A DNA stretch of 64,000 nt from Novosphingobium piscinae (GTDB lineage: Bacteria > Pseudomonadota > Alphaproteobacteria > Sphingomonadales > Sphingomonadaceae): positions 20,857 through 84,856 of the forward strand of contig NZ_JACLAX010000013.1 in NCBI RefSeq assembly GCF_014230355.1, read 5' to 3'. A program made the translations under genes and the position numbers. How positions within the stretch are numbered: the first letter of the stretch is position 1; every line of letters starts with the position of its first letter. The notes beneath the pieces were generated by a model. That model made no database searches. It was not told the origin of the DNA and worked only from the letters and a program-made list of their open reading frames with translations. Shown piece by piece: positions 37,061 to 45,225 of the stretch.

Positions 37061-37393
37061 ATGACCGTGCCCCCGCTCACCCTCAGCCCCAGCGCCGCCC
37101 GGCGCGTCGCGCAGATCGCCGCCAAGCAGGGGAAGCCGGCGATCCTGCGCCTCAGCGTCGAGGGCGGCGGCTGCTCGGGCTTCCAGTACAAGTTCGGCCT
37201 CGCCGAAGCGGCCGAGGGCGAGGACCTGGTGGTCGAAACCGATGGCGTGCGACTGGTGGTGGACCCGGTCAGCCACGACTTCATCGCCGGCTGCGTGGTT
37301 GACTATGTCGAGTCGCTCGGCGGTGCCGCCTTCAAGGTGGAGAACCCCAATGCCGCCGCCTCCTGCGGCTGTGGTTCGAGCTTCGCGGTCTGA
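37061..37393 (+). CDS. erpA: Iron-sulfur cluster insertion protein, ErpA/HesB type
   Basis: A-type carrier of 110 residues delivering Fe-S clusters to target enzymes. The three conserved cysteines are in EGGGCSGFQYKF and SCGCGSSFAV. Start ATG 37061 (MTVPPLTLSPSAARRV). The stop overlaps the xth start (TGATG). ErpA rather than IscA is preferred from the ending CGCGSSFAV, but the distinction is not secure. Confidence 0.9.
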   Translation: MTVPPLTLSPSAARRVAQIAAKQGKPAILRLSVEGGGCSGFQYKFGLAEAAEGEDLVVETDGVRLVVDPVSHDFIAGCVVDYVESLGGAAFKVENPNAAASCGCGSSFAV

Positions 37394-38196
37394 TGGCCGC
37401 AACGGGTGTGACGACGCTCCGGCTCGCCTCGTTCAACATCAACGGCATCAAGGCCCGGCTGCCGCGCCTGCTCGAATGGCTGGAGGAGACCCGGCCGGCG
37501 GTTGCCTGCCTGCAGGAGATCAAGACCGCCGACGAGGGCTTTCCGGCGGCCGAGTTCGAGAAGATCGGCTATGGCGCGATCTGGCACGGGCAGAAGGGCT
37601 TCAACGGGGTGGCCATGCTGGCCGACGGGCAGCAGCCGGTCGAGGTCCAGCGCGGGCTGGCCGGCGAGCCGGAGGATGAGCATTCGCGCTATCTGGAAGC
37701 CGACGTGTTCGGGCTGCGCGTGGCGGGGATCTACCTGCCCAACGGCAATCCCGTGCCCGGTCCCAAGTTCGACTACAAGCTGCGCTGGATGGAGCGCCTG
37801 CGCCGGCGCATGGCGGCGATCGCCGCCGAGGAGGTGCCGGCAGCCATACTGGGCGACTTCAACGTGATTCCGGAGGACAAGGACGTCTGGGCCCCCGCGG
37901 CCATGGCCAGCGACGCGCTGATGCAGCCCGAATCGCGCGACGCCTATGCCCGTCTGCTGGCGGACGGCTGGACCGACGCGCTGGACACGCTCAACCCGCG
38001 CGGCGGGGTCTGGACCTTCTGGGACTATCAGGCCGGGGCCTGGCAGCGCGACCACGGCTTCCGCATCGACCACGCCCTGCTCTCGCCCGAGCTGGCCGAC
38101 CGGCTGGTCGCGGCCGGGGTCGACAAGGACCACCGTGGCCGCGAGAAGGCGAGCGACCATGCCCCGGTGTGGGTCGAGGTGCGGGCGGAGCCCTGA
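37393..38196 (+). CDS. xth: Exodeoxyribonuclease III
   Basis: DNA repair nuclease of 267 residues cleaving at abasic sites and trimming 3' ends. Motifs of the exonuclease-endonuclease-phosphatase fold: ASFNINGIKARL, CLQEIK, LPNGNP, GDFNVIP and the C-terminal SDHAPVWVEV. Translation is coupled to erpA by TGATG. Confidence 0.94.
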   Translation: MAATGVTTLRLASFNINGIKARLPRLLEWLEETRPAVACLQEIKTADEGFPAAEFEKIGYGAIWHGQKGFNGVAMLADGQQPVEVQRGLAGEPEDEHSRYLEADVFGLRVAGIYLPNGNPVPGPKFDYKLRWMERLRRRMAAIAAEEVPAAILGDFNVIPEDKDVWAPAAMASDALMQPESRDAYARLLADGWTDALDTLNPRGGVWTFWDYQAGAWQRDHGFRIDHALLSPELADRLVAAGVDKDHRGREKASDHAPVWVEVRAEP

Positions 38197-38268
38197 GCGA
38201 CCGGCTCCGGACGGGGCGCCCGGAGCGGCGCCAGGGGTAGCAACCGCGCGGTTCGGCCGCATGGCCAG

Positions 38269-38298
38269 GGGCCCGCTCCGGTGGCCGGCAGCGGGCCC
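38269..38298. terminator. Hairpin between convergent xth and cell-wall hydrolase genes
   Basis: GGGCCCGCT / AGCGGGCCC, a 9-bp stem with a 12-nt GC-rich loop, between stops at 38196 and 38322. There is no T-run, so it is at best a bidirectional candidate. Confidence 0.4.
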
Positions 38299-38321
38299 TG
38301 CGCATCCGCGCCGAAGCGCGT

Positions 38322-38948
38322 TCAGCGGTAGAAGATGTGGCTATCGACCCGCGCGATGCGGGTGAGGTTCCACGCCGGCGAGACGCGGGCGGCGTGGAAG
38401 TAGAGCGCGCCCTCGGCGGCGCTCTGCCATGAGCCCTCATGCGCGATGCGGGCCACCGCCACGGCGGTACGCCAGGCGCGCGAGCCGTGGCTGACGGCCG
38501 GCATGGCCTTGCCGCGCACGAACGAGAACTGGGCGCGCTGGAACACCACGCCGCAGTAGGAAGCGGGGAAGCGGCCCGAGCGGGCACGGTTGACGATCAC
38601 GCGACCGACCGCAAGCTGGCCATCCAGCGTTTCGCTCTTGGCTTCGAAATAGATCGCGCCGGCCAGGCATTCGAGCTCCCGCGGGAGGTCGCCGGCGGGC
38701 TGGGCGGCGACCAGCTGGGCCAGGCTCTGGGCGCTGACGGCGGGGTGGGCCGGGCTCTCGAGCGGCGCCGGATCGGCGGCGTAAGCCGGGTCGAGAGGAA
38801 GAAGTTCGGGTTCTGCCGCGGCAGCGGGCGCTGCGATCTGCGGGGTCCGGTCCTGTGCGACCGCGCCGGAACCATCGGCGGCGATGACCGTGAAGGAGAA
38901 GGCCAGTCCCAGAGCCAGAGCACCGGACAGGCTGTTGGCGTAACGCAT
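38322..38948 (-). CDS. Cell wall hydrolase, SleB/Hydrolase_2 family
   Basis: Exported peptidoglycan hydrolase of 208 residues. A signal peptide (about 1-33, ending GSGAVAQ) precedes an Ala/Pro-rich linker and then the Hydrolase_2 domain: ECLAGAIYFEAKSETLDGQL with the conserved catalytic-type Glu, VIVNRARSGRFPASYCGVV and ALYFHAARVSPAW. It probably cleaves septal or side-wall peptidoglycan. The start is ATG 38948; the preceding codon is an in-frame GTG. Confidence 0.9.
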   Translation of the reverse strand: MRYANSLSGALALGLAFSFTVIAADGSGAVAQDRTPQIAAPAAAAEPELLPLDPAYAADPAPLESPAHPAVSAQSLAQLVAAQPAGDLPRELECLAGAIYFEAKSETLDGQLAVGRVIVNRARSGRFPASYCGVVFQRAQFSFVRGKAMPAVSHGSRAWRTAVAVARIAHEGSWQSAAEGALYFHAARVSPAWNLTRIARVDSHIFYR

Positions 38949-39161
38949 CACATTGTCTTTATCGGCGGTTGGCCGACCTGCACGGGTGCGGAGCGGGTCC
39001 CGGCAGGCTTGGCCTGCGTCACCCCGGTTCCGGAAAACCCGCCGGTTGCCACCCGTCTGCGTGCCAGCCGGTGGACCTCAGTGCCCCCACGGCCGCCTGC
39101 GCGTCAAATGGTGCGGCGCCTTTGATGCTGCGGTGCAGAAGTGTCAACCCGGAGAATGGAC

Positions 39162-39503
39162 CTATCGGATGAAGCGTTCGCCCTCCGGGATGTCCAGTTC
39201 GACTATCCACAGGTCCGGATCCTGATGCTGGCGCCGTTTCAGCCAATCGGCAAAGTCACCGGGATCCTCGGCCACCTCCTCGCGCACTCGGGTCCAGACG
39301 CGGTGCCCATCGGGGCTTGGCATGCGCTCCCACGCGCGTGAGCGGCGCCCCTGGTCGGTCAAGACCACCAGCAGCGCGCCCGAATCGGCCTCGCCCTTGG
39401 CCAGGACCATGGCGAAACCGCCCGCGGCCTGGACCTGGCGCAGCAGGGCGCCCACCTCGACATGGCTCGGCAGCCGGGCGGTCGAGGGATCGCGGTCAGC
39501 CAA
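39162..39503 (-). CDS. DUF1491 family protein
   Basis: Protein of 113 residues of the alphaproteobacterial DUF1491 family: RLPSHVEVGALLRQVQAAGG, FAMVLAKGEADSGALLVVL and the C-terminal LWIVELDIPEGERFI. Function unknown. The likely start is a TTG at 39503, which overlaps the upstream thioesterase gene by 8 nt; the open frame further upstream has no family similarity. Confidence 0.78.
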   Translation of the reverse strand: MADRDPSTARLPSHVEVGALLRQVQAAGGFAMVLAKGEADSGALLVVLTDQGRRSRAWERMPSPDGHRVWTRVREEVAEDPGDFADWLKRRQHQDPDLWIVELDIPEGERFIR

Positions 39504-39996
39504 TCCGGTAGCCCGGCAGCCCCGAAAGCGCGATGCGGCTGCGCATGAAGGTGCCGGTGCCGCGGCCGATCTCCTCGCCGGTGGCGTCAACCAGCCGGGC
39601 CTCCGCCACCAGCACGCGGCGCCTGCCGCTGATCCAGCGCCCCTCCGCCACAACCTTGCCGCTGCGCACCGGGCGGACGAAGTGGAGGTTGAACGAGGTG
39701 GTCAGCAGGAAGCGGTCGGTGACCAGGGTGTTGGCCGCATAGAACGCGGCATCGTCGAGCATCTTGAAATAGATCGTGCCGTGCGCCGCGCCGGCGGCGT
39801 GATGGACCCGGCGATCGATCGTGAACTCGATCCGCGCCGCGCCCTCGCCCTGCACGCTCAGCCGCGATTCGAACATCGTGTTGATCGGGGCCGAGGCGTA
39901 GAGGCCCTCGAGCGCCCGCCAGTGCAGGGCGGCACCGGGAACCTCGGGCGGGGCCGCGACGGTCTGGTCGTCAGGCGGCGTCACGATCGATGACAT
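39496..39996 (-). CDS. PaaI-type hotdog thioesterase
   Basis: Protein of 166 residues with a hotdog fold: AAGAAHGTIYFKMLDDAAFY (the conserved HG and acidic residue), then LTTSFNLHFVRPVRSGKVVA. It probably hydrolyses acyl-CoA thioesters; the substrate is unknown. The ATG at 39996 overlaps the ptsN 3' end by 26 nt, and the stop overlaps the DUF1491 start, so these genes are translated as one unit. Confidence 0.83.
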   Translation of the reverse strand: MSSIVTPPDDQTVAAPPEVPGAALHWRALEGLYASAPINTMFESRLSVQGEGAARIEFTIDRRVHHAAGAAHGTIYFKMLDDAAFYAANTLVTDRFLLTTSFNLHFVRPVRSGKVVAEGRWISGRRRVLVAEARLVDATGEEIGRGTGTFMRSRIALSGLPGYRIG

Positions 39997-40432
39997 TGCA
40001 CAGCAGGCCATAGAGCGCCTCGGGTCCGGGGGCCTCGAGCAGGGCCTGGTGCATGCGCTCGTCGCGCATCATCCGCGAGATCGCGGCCAGCGCATGGAGG
40101 TGCGCGGCGCCGGCCTGGTCGGGCGAGAGCAGCCCGAACACCAGATCGACCGGCAGGCCATCGGCAGCATCGAATGCGACCGGCGTTGCGAGCCGGAAGA
40201 ATACGGCGACCGGGCGGGCCAGGCCTTCGATCCGGGCATGGGGAATCGCCACGCCGCGGCCGAAACCCGTGCTGCCGAGGCGTTCGCGCTCCTCGATCCG
40301 CTCGAGCACGTGCGCCTCGGCCAGATCGTAGACCTGGGCGAAGCGGGTGGCGAGCGAACGCAGGATCGCCGGCTTGTCGTCGGCGCGGATCGTGGTGACC
40401 GCATCGGGGTCAAGGGTGAAGAGAGCCGTCAT
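39971..40432 (-). CDS. ptsN: PTS IIA-like nitrogen regulatory protein
   Basis: EIIA-Ntr of 153 residues, the end of a regulatory phosphorelay (PtsP-NPr-PtsN) that adjusts nitrogen and potassium physiology. The phosphorylated His is H65 in GRGVAIPHARIEG. DLVFGLLSPDQAGAAHLHAL is also typical. Start ATG 40432. hpf lies 144 nt upstream on the same strand; the pair hpf-ptsN is standard, but rpoN, usually before it, is elsewhere. Confidence 0.93.
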   Translation of the reverse strand: MTALFTLDPDAVTTIRADDKPAILRSLATRFAQVYDLAEAHVLERIEERERLGSTGFGRGVAIPHARIEGLARPVAVFFRLATPVAFDAADGLPVDLVFGLLSPDQAGAAHLHALAAISRMMRDERMHQALLEAPGPEALYGLLCNVIDRDAA

Positions 40433-40576
40433 GAACTGATCGTATCGCCTATCTGCCGCGCCCGGCCCCCCCAAGAGGCCAAACCACGGTGGTGCCCCGG
40501 CCGAAACCGGGCCTCATCCCCCTTGATAACGTTCCTGCCCTGCGCGGACGCGGTGTATGGCGCGCGGTCGCGGGCG

Positions 40577-41143
40577 TCAGGACGGCTCGACCCAGCCGAT
40601 CGATCCGTCGCCGCGGCGGTAAACCATATTATGCCGTCCCGTGCCAGCATTTTTGAAGAGCAGGGCATTGGTGTTGCGCAGATCGAGCATCATCACCGCG
40701 TCCGAGACGGTGGCCTCGGGCACGTCGACGCGGGTTTCGGCGATCACCAGCGGCGCATCGGCGTGAAGCTCTTCGGCTTCGGGCTCGGGCTCGGCGAAGA
40801 CCACGTAGGCGGCCTCCTCCTCACGGGGGACAAAGCCGCCCTGGGCGTGGTGGTCGTTGAGCCGGCGCTTGTAGCGGCGGATCTGCTTGTCGATCTTCTC
40901 GGCCGCCTGATCGAGCGCGATATGCGCATCAGGTGCGATCCCCGCACCCTTGAGGATCAGTCCATGGGTGACATGGGTGACGATGTCGCAGCGGAACATC
41001 GAGGCCGGTGCGCGGTTGAACGTGACCTGGCTCGACAAGGCGCGACTGAAGTACTTCTCGACAATCGCGCTCAGGCGCTCGGTCGCGTGCGTCTGCAGCG
41101 CTTCGCCGGTTTCGACCTGGTGACCCGATACGCGAATGTCCAT
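40577..41143 (-). CDS. hpf: Ribosome hibernation promoting factor, long form
   Basis: Protein of 188 residues that dimerises 70S ribosomes into inactive 100S particles in stationary phase. The N-terminal S30AE domain (about 1-105) contains MDIRVSGHQVETGEALQ; the C-terminal dimerisation domain (about 130-188) holds MMLDLRNTNALLFKN and MVYRRGDGSIGWVEP. Start ATG 41143 has AGGAG upstream. It lies 17 nt after the dnaQ stop. Confidence 0.94.
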   Translation of the reverse strand: MDIRVSGHQVETGEALQTHATERLSAIVEKYFSRALSSQVTFNRAPASMFRCDIVTHVTHGLILKGAGIAPDAHIALDQAAEKIDKQIRRYKRRLNDHHAQGGFVPREEEAAYVVFAEPEPEAEELHADAPLVIAETRVDVPEATVSDAVMMLDLRNTNALLFKNAGTGRHNMVYRRGDGSIGWVEPS

Positions 41144-41160
41144 GTGTTCTTCTCCTCTTC

Positions 41161-41850
41161 TTACGCGCCGCCGGTCCACAAAGGGGCCTTGATCCCCTCG
41201 AGGAACGCGGCATGCGCGGCCAGTTCCGCCTCGCTCGCCGCATGCGGCCGGGCGGGACGGAAAACGCGCTCGCGAGTGACCACGGTCATCGCGGCAACGA
41301 TCTGATCGGCCGGGGCTCCGGCCAGCTCGAGCCCGATCTGCCGGCCGCCGGTCAGCTCGACATAGACCTGGGCGAGCAGTTCGGCATCGAGCAGGGCGCC
41401 ATGGCGCGTGCGGTGGCTGCGGTCGATCCCATAGCGGGTGCACAGCGCGTCGAGCGAGAGCTTGGCCCCGGGATGCCGCACCCGGGCCAGCTTGACCGTA
41501 TCGACCATGCGCGAGAGGCACACCGCCTCGCGCCCGCACTGATCGAGCTCGGCATTGAGGAAGCCGAAATCGAAGCCGGCGTTGTGCGCCACCAGCGGAC
41601 TGTCGCCCAGGAAGTCCAGCAGCTCGGCAGCCCGGTCGGCGAAACGCGGCTTGTCGGCGAGGAAGGTGGCGGACAGGCCGTGGACCGCCTCAGCCTCGGC
41701 CGGCATGTCGCGCTCGGGGTTGAAATAGGCGTGGAACACCGCGCCGGTGGCGACCCGGTTGACCAGTTCGATGCAGCCGATCTCGACCATCCTGTCACCC
41801 TTGCGGGGATCGAGTCCGGTGGTTTCGGTGTCGAAGATGATCTCGCGCAT
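41161..41850 (-). CDS. dnaQ: DNA polymerase III epsilon subunit (proofreading exonuclease)
   Basis: 3'-5' exonuclease of the replicative polymerase, 229 residues. Exo I FDTETTGLDP, Exo II HNAGFDFGFLN and Exo III RHGALLDAELLAQVY carry the DEDDh catalytic residues. Start ATG 41850 has GGAGAGGA directly upstream. It belongs to the conserved origin-proximal group dnaQ-coaE-aroE-maf-ppsR known from Caulobacter and Rickettsia. Confidence 0.95.
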   Translation of the reverse strand: MREIIFDTETTGLDPRKGDRMVEIGCIELVNRVATGAVFHAYFNPERDMPAEAEAVHGLSATFLADKPRFADRAAELLDFLGDSPLVAHNAGFDFGFLNAELDQCGREAVCLSRMVDTVKLARVRHPGAKLSLDALCTRYGIDRSHRTRHGALLDAELLAQVYVELTGGRQIGLELAGAPADQIVAAMTVVTRERVFRPARPHAASEAELAAHAAFLEGIKAPLWTGGA

Positions 41851-41928
41851 TCCTCTCCATATCGGCCTCGCCGCGCCGCTGTGCAAGCGGGGAATGGGTG
41901 GCGACAGCGCGGCGGGGAGCGCCCGCGC

Positions 41929-42552
41929 TCAGCCCGCGCCGCGCAGTTGCCGGACCAGCGCGGCGACCGCTGCGCGGGTCTCCGCCAGGCTGGCTCCGGT
42001 GTCGATCACATGGTCGGCGCGGGCGCGCTTCTCGGCATCGGGCACCTGCAGCGCGAGGATCTGCGCGAACTTCTCGGGCGTCATGCCGGGCCGGGCGAGG
42101 ACCCGCGCGCGCTGCACCTCCGCCGGGGCCGAGACCACGGCCACGGCATCGACCTGGGTCGCGCCGGTCTCGAACAGCAGCGGAATGTCGAACACCACCA
42201 GCGGTGCGGCCGCATGGCGCGCGAGAAAGGCGCGGCGCTCAGCCCCGACCGCGGGATGGACGATGCCCTCGAGCACACGGCGCTGCGCCGGATCGCCGAA
42301 CACCGCCGCGCCCAGCCGGGCCCGGTCAACCCCGTCCGGCCCGGTCGTGCCCGGAAAGGCCGCCTCGATGGCGGGGAGCAGCGCCCCGCCGGGCCCTTGC
42401 AGGGCATGGACCGTGGCATCGGCATCGAACACCGGCACGCCCAGATCGGCGAACATCGCCGCCACGGCCGACTTGCCCATGCCGATCGAGCCGGTCAGCC
42501 CGAGCAAAAAGGGCCGTCCCGCGGGCCGGGTCCGGGTGGGCGGCTCAACCAC
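41929..42552 (-). CDS. coaE: Dephospho-CoA kinase
   Basis: Last step of coenzyme A synthesis, 207 residues. P-loop [17 protein letters not shown] and [11 protein letters not shown] with the catalytic Asp are intact, as is [12 protein letters not shown]. The start is a GTG at 42552 that overlaps the aroE stop by 8 nt, so translation is coupled. Confidence 0.94.
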   Translation of the reverse strand: MVEPPTRTRPAGRPFLLGLTGSIGMGKSAVAAMFADLGVPVFDADATVHALQGPGGALLPAIEAAFPGTTGPDGVDRARLGAAVFGDPAQRRVLEGIVHPAVGAERRAFLARHAAAPLVVFDIPLLFETGATQVDAVAVVSAPAEVQRARVLARPGMTPEKFAQILALQVPDAEKRARADHVIDTGASLAETRAAVAALVRQLRGAG

Positions 42553-43459
42553 GGGCGATCATACGGCGCAGCTCGGCATCGCGCCCGCGCGGTGCCGCCT
42601 GCCCGAAGAAGTGGGTGAAGGCGCTGTCGGCCTGGCCGATCAGCATCGCCAACCCGTCGACAGTGGCAAAGCCTGCCGCGCGGGCGCCCTGGAGGAACGG
42701 CGTGTCGAGCGGCGCGGTGACGATGTCATAGGCCAGGCTTCCCGGCGGGGCGTGGCTCCAGTCAAACCGCAGCGGCGGCTGGCCGGTCATGCCGAGCAGA
42801 CTGGCATTGACCACCAGATCGCAGCACCCGGCGCGGTCGTCGAAGGCGAAGTCGGTGGGAGCCGCAAAATGGGCGAGGTCCACCGCATGATGATCGCCCT
42901 GGGGGGCGAGCTCGTCGAGCAGGGCGCGGGCCTTGCCGGGATCGCGCCCGGCGAGAACCAGCACGAAGCCCCGCTCGGCCAGCCCCGAGACGATCGCCCG
43001 GGCCGCACCGCCGGTCCCGAGAATGCGGGCCATGCGGAACAGGTGCGGGCGGGCGAGCAGCGGGGCGAGCGGTTCTAGAAAGCCGGGAACGTCGGTGTTG
43101 AACCCGGTCAGCGTGCCATCGGCGGCGCGCACCACGGTGTTCACCGCGCCGACCCGCCGGGCCAGCGGATCGACCCGGTCGAGCAAGGGCATGATCGCCT
43201 GCTTGTGCGGCATGGTGACATTGCAGCCGCGCCAGGCGGGGTCGCAGCGCCGGGCGGCGAGATAGCCGGCCAGCCCGTCGGGGGTGACATGGCAGCCGCG
43301 GTAATTGGCGGCAATGCCCAGTTCGGTCAGCCAGAAGCCGTGGATCAGCGGCGACTTGGACTGCGCGATCGGATCACCGATCACCTCGGCATAGGGCCGT
43401 GGACCGGCCCCGAGGGGGGCATAGGGCTGTGGGCCGGCCCCGGGTGCTGACCGGCTCAT
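42545..43459 (-). CDS. aroE: Shikimate dehydrogenase
   Basis: Reduces 3-dehydroshikimate to shikimate with NADPH in aromatic amino acid synthesis. Motifs: [21 protein letters not shown] with the catalytic Lys, NTDVPGF and the nucleotide loop GTGGAARAI. At 304 residues it is some 20 longer than usual: the N-terminus [19 protein letters not shown] contains a duplicated GAGPxPYA unit encoded by a 30-bp tandem repeat. The start is supported by the ATGA overlap with the maf stop. Confidence 0.94.
   Translation of the reverse strand: MSRSAPGAGPQPYAPLGAGPRPYAEVIGDPIAQSKSPLIHGFWLTELGIAANYRGCHVTPDGLAGYLAARRCDPAWRGCNVTMPHKQAIMPLLDRVDPLARRVGAVNTVVRAADGTLTGFNTDVPGFLEPLAPLLARPHLFRMARILGTGGAARAIVSGLAERGFVLVLAGRDPGKARALLDELAPQGDHHAVDLAHFAAPTDFAFDDRAGCCDLVVNASLLGMTGQPPLRFDWSHAPPGSLAYDIVTAPLDTPFLQGARAAGFATVDGLAMLIGQADSAFTHFFGQAAPRGRDAELRRMIARG
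43388..43447. repeat. 30-bp tandem duplication in the 5' end of aroE
   Basis: Two adjacent 30-bp copies (43388-43417 and 43418-43447) share 25 of 30 bases, beginning GGCATAGGGC on the plus strand. They encode the AroE peptide GAGP(Q/R)PYA twice. The copies keep the reading frame and only lengthen the flexible N-terminus. Confidence 0.85.
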
Positions 43460-44040
43460 GCGGGCAGGGCTCCCAGCCCGCGGAGCGCGCCGAGCACGGC
43501 GAGCAGGGGCATGCCAAGCACGGTGAAATGATCCCCCGCGATCGTCTCGAACAGCTGGACGCCGCGCCCTTCGATGCGGAACACCCCGACACAGCCGGCC
43601 ACGGCCGGCCATTCGTGATCGAGGTATGCGTCGACGAAGCCACTGCCGAGGCTGCGCACGGCCAGGTCGGCGCGGCTGGCGGCCGACCACAGCACGGTCC
43701 CGTCGCGCACCAGCGCCGCGGCGCTGTGCAGCTCGAGCTGGCGGCCCGAGAACCAGGCAAGATGCGCCGCGGCCTCGGCCCGGTCGCGCGGCTTGTCGAA
43801 CCGGCGCCCGGCGCAGACCACCAGGCTGTCACTACCCAGCACCAGGCCGCCGGGATGCAGCGCTGCGACCGCAGCGGCCTTGGCCTCGGCAAGGGCCGTG
43901 GCGATGGCCGGGGCCGGCGCGTCGCCCAGTCCGGCCTCGAGCGCGCGTTCATCGATGCGGGCGGGGATGGCGGTGAACGGCACCCCCGCCGCCGCGAGCA
44001 TCGCCTGCCGCGATGCGCTCTGCGAGGCCAGGATCAGCAT
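43456..44040 (-). CDS. maf: Maf family nucleotide pyrophosphatase
   Basis: House-cleaning pyrophosphatase of 194 residues acting on non-canonical or methylated nucleotides. Motifs LILASQSASRQAML and GSDSLVV match the Maf/YceF group. Which subfamily (dTTP/UTP or 7-methyl-GTP) cannot be decided by eye. Start ATG 44040 lies 10 nt after ppsR; the stop overlaps aroE. Confidence 0.92.
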   Translation of the reverse strand: MLILASQSASRQAMLAAAGVPFTAIPARIDERALEAGLGDAPAPAIATALAEAKAAAVAALHPGGLVLGSDSLVVCAGRRFDKPRDRAEAAAHLAWFSGRQLELHSAAALVRDGTVLWSAASRADLAVRSLGSGFVDAYLDHEWPAVAGCVGVFRIEGRGVQLFETIAGDHFTVLGMPLLAVLGALRGLGALPA

Positions 44041-44050
44041 GGGTCGGTCC

Positions 44051-44896
44051 TCAGATCGGCTTGGCGCCGGTATCGGCGCTTTCCCCGCGCGACCGATACT
44101 CCTGGTAGAGCTTGATCACCGCGGCGGCGGTCTCTTCGATCGAGCGGCGCGTCACGTCAATCACCGGCCAGCCGTTGTCGGCGAAAAGCCGGCGCGCGAA
44201 CTGCACCTCGCGGGCCACCTGGTCCTCGTTCACATAGTCGGTGGTCGGGGCCTGGCTGAGCGAGAGCAGGCGGTTGCGGCGGACCTGGATGAGGCGGTCG
44301 GGCGCAGTGGTCAGCCCGACCACCAGCGGCCGGCGCAGCGCGAAGAGGATCGCGGGCGGGGGACTTTCCACCACGATCGGGATATTCGCCACCTTGTAGC
44401 CGCGGTTGGCGAGGTAGATGCTGGTGGGGGTCTTGGAGGTGCGCGACACCCCGGCCAGGACGATGTCGGCATGCTCCCAGTCCTCGGCGGCGATGCCATC
44501 GTCGTGGGCGATGGTGAACTGGATCGCATCGACGCGGGCGAAGTAGGCATCGTCGAGCATGTGCTGGCGGCCAGGCCGGGCCTTGGCCTGCTGGCCCAGC
44601 ATGTCCTCGAGCACGGCGGTGACCGCATCGAGCGCGGGGACCGTGGGCAGGCCGAGCGCCCGGCAGCGCTCCTCGAGCCGGCGGCGGATCTCGGCATTGA
44701 CCAGGGTGAACAGGACCAGCCCCGGGTTGGCGGCGATTTCGGCCATGATCCGGTCTAGGTGCTGCTGCGAGCGCACCATCGGCCAGAAATGGCGGATCAC
44801 GTCGGCATCGTCGAACTGGGCCAGGGCCGCCTTGGCGATCATCTCCAGCGTCTCGCCGGTCGAATCCGACAGCAGGTGGAGGTGGAGTCGGGTCAT
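44051..44896 (-). CDS. ppsR: Pyruvate, water dikinase regulatory protein (DUF299)
   Basis: Bifunctional kinase/phosphorylase that switches PEP synthase or pyruvate phosphate dikinase, 281 residues. The P-loop-like GVSRTSKTPTSIYLA and the N-terminus LHLLSDSTGETLEMIAKAA are diagnostic. Start ATG 44896 follows the family N-terminus; the open frame upstream lies in the proposed origin. In Caulobacter and Rickettsia this gene directly flanks the replication origin opposite hemE, as here. Confidence 0.94.
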   Translation of the reverse strand: MTRLHLHLLSDSTGETLEMIAKAALAQFDDADVIRHFWPMVRSQQHLDRIMAEIAANPGLVLFTLVNAEIRRRLEERCRALGLPTVPALDAVTAVLEDMLGQQAKARPGRQHMLDDAYFARVDAIQFTIAHDDGIAAEDWEHADIVLAGVSRTSKTPTSIYLANRGYKVANIPIVVESPPPAILFALRRPLVVGLTTAPDRLIQVRRNRLLSLSQAPTTDYVNEDQVAREVQFARRLFADNGWPVIDVTRRSIEETAAAVIKLYQEYRSRGESADTGAKPI

Positions 44897-44923
44897 GGCG
44901 CGGCGAGCGGTCCCTGCGGGCTT

Positions 44924-44932
44924 TGTGGATAG
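44924..44932 (-). promoter_or_regulatory. Best DnaA box candidate in oriC
   Basis: On the minus strand the site reads CTATCCACA, one base from the DnaA box TTATCCACA. It is the closest match in the ppsR-hemE gap. Confidence 0.6.
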
Positions 44933-45178
44933 CCCGCGGCATAAACCACGGGACAGTGGCACTGACAACTTCGGGGGTCGATTTGCTGCCCGGTCCCGGC
45001 CTGCTCCGAGGCAAACTGTGGACAGGGGGACAAGCTTTCCCACAGCCTGGGGACAAGCGGGATAAGTCGCGCTTGACCCGTCGGCGTACGGAGTCGGCAA
45101 CAGGCTCCCCCTGTTCAGCCCGGGACAATTCTGGCAAGGCTCCGCTGTCCCCGGTTTCCACAGGGCCAACAGAACTCA

Positions 45179-45216
45179 GAATCCTTTATAAAGAATCTCT
45201 TTATTTTTTGATTGGA
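45179..45216. other. AT-rich tract, candidate DNA unwinding element with GANTC sites
   Basis: This 38-bp stretch is far more AT-rich than its surroundings and contains TTTATAAA (45185-45192) and a TTTATTTTTTG run. Two GAATC sites (45179-45183, 45193-45197) match GANTC, the target of the alphaproteobacterial CcrM methylase. It could serve as the unwinding element and also hold the hemE promoter. Confidence 0.55.
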
Positions 45217-45225
45217 CCCTTTGCG

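Larger units (their letters stand above)
44897..45225. other. oriC: Putative chromosomal replication origin (oriC)
   Basis: A 329-bp gap without genes between divergent ppsR and hemE, the exact location of Cori in Caulobacter. DnaA-box-like sequences (consensus TTATCCACA) occur as CTATCCACA (44924-44932, reverse), CTGTCCACA (45017-45025, reverse), TTTCCCACA (45036-45044), TTGTCCCCA (45048-45056, reverse) and GTTTCCACA (45154-45162). GGGACA motifs recur through the segment. An AT-rich tract with two GANTC sites follows next to hemE. parAB and parS lie about 5-10 kb away. The call rests on gene context plus these weak boxes. Confidence 0.78.
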
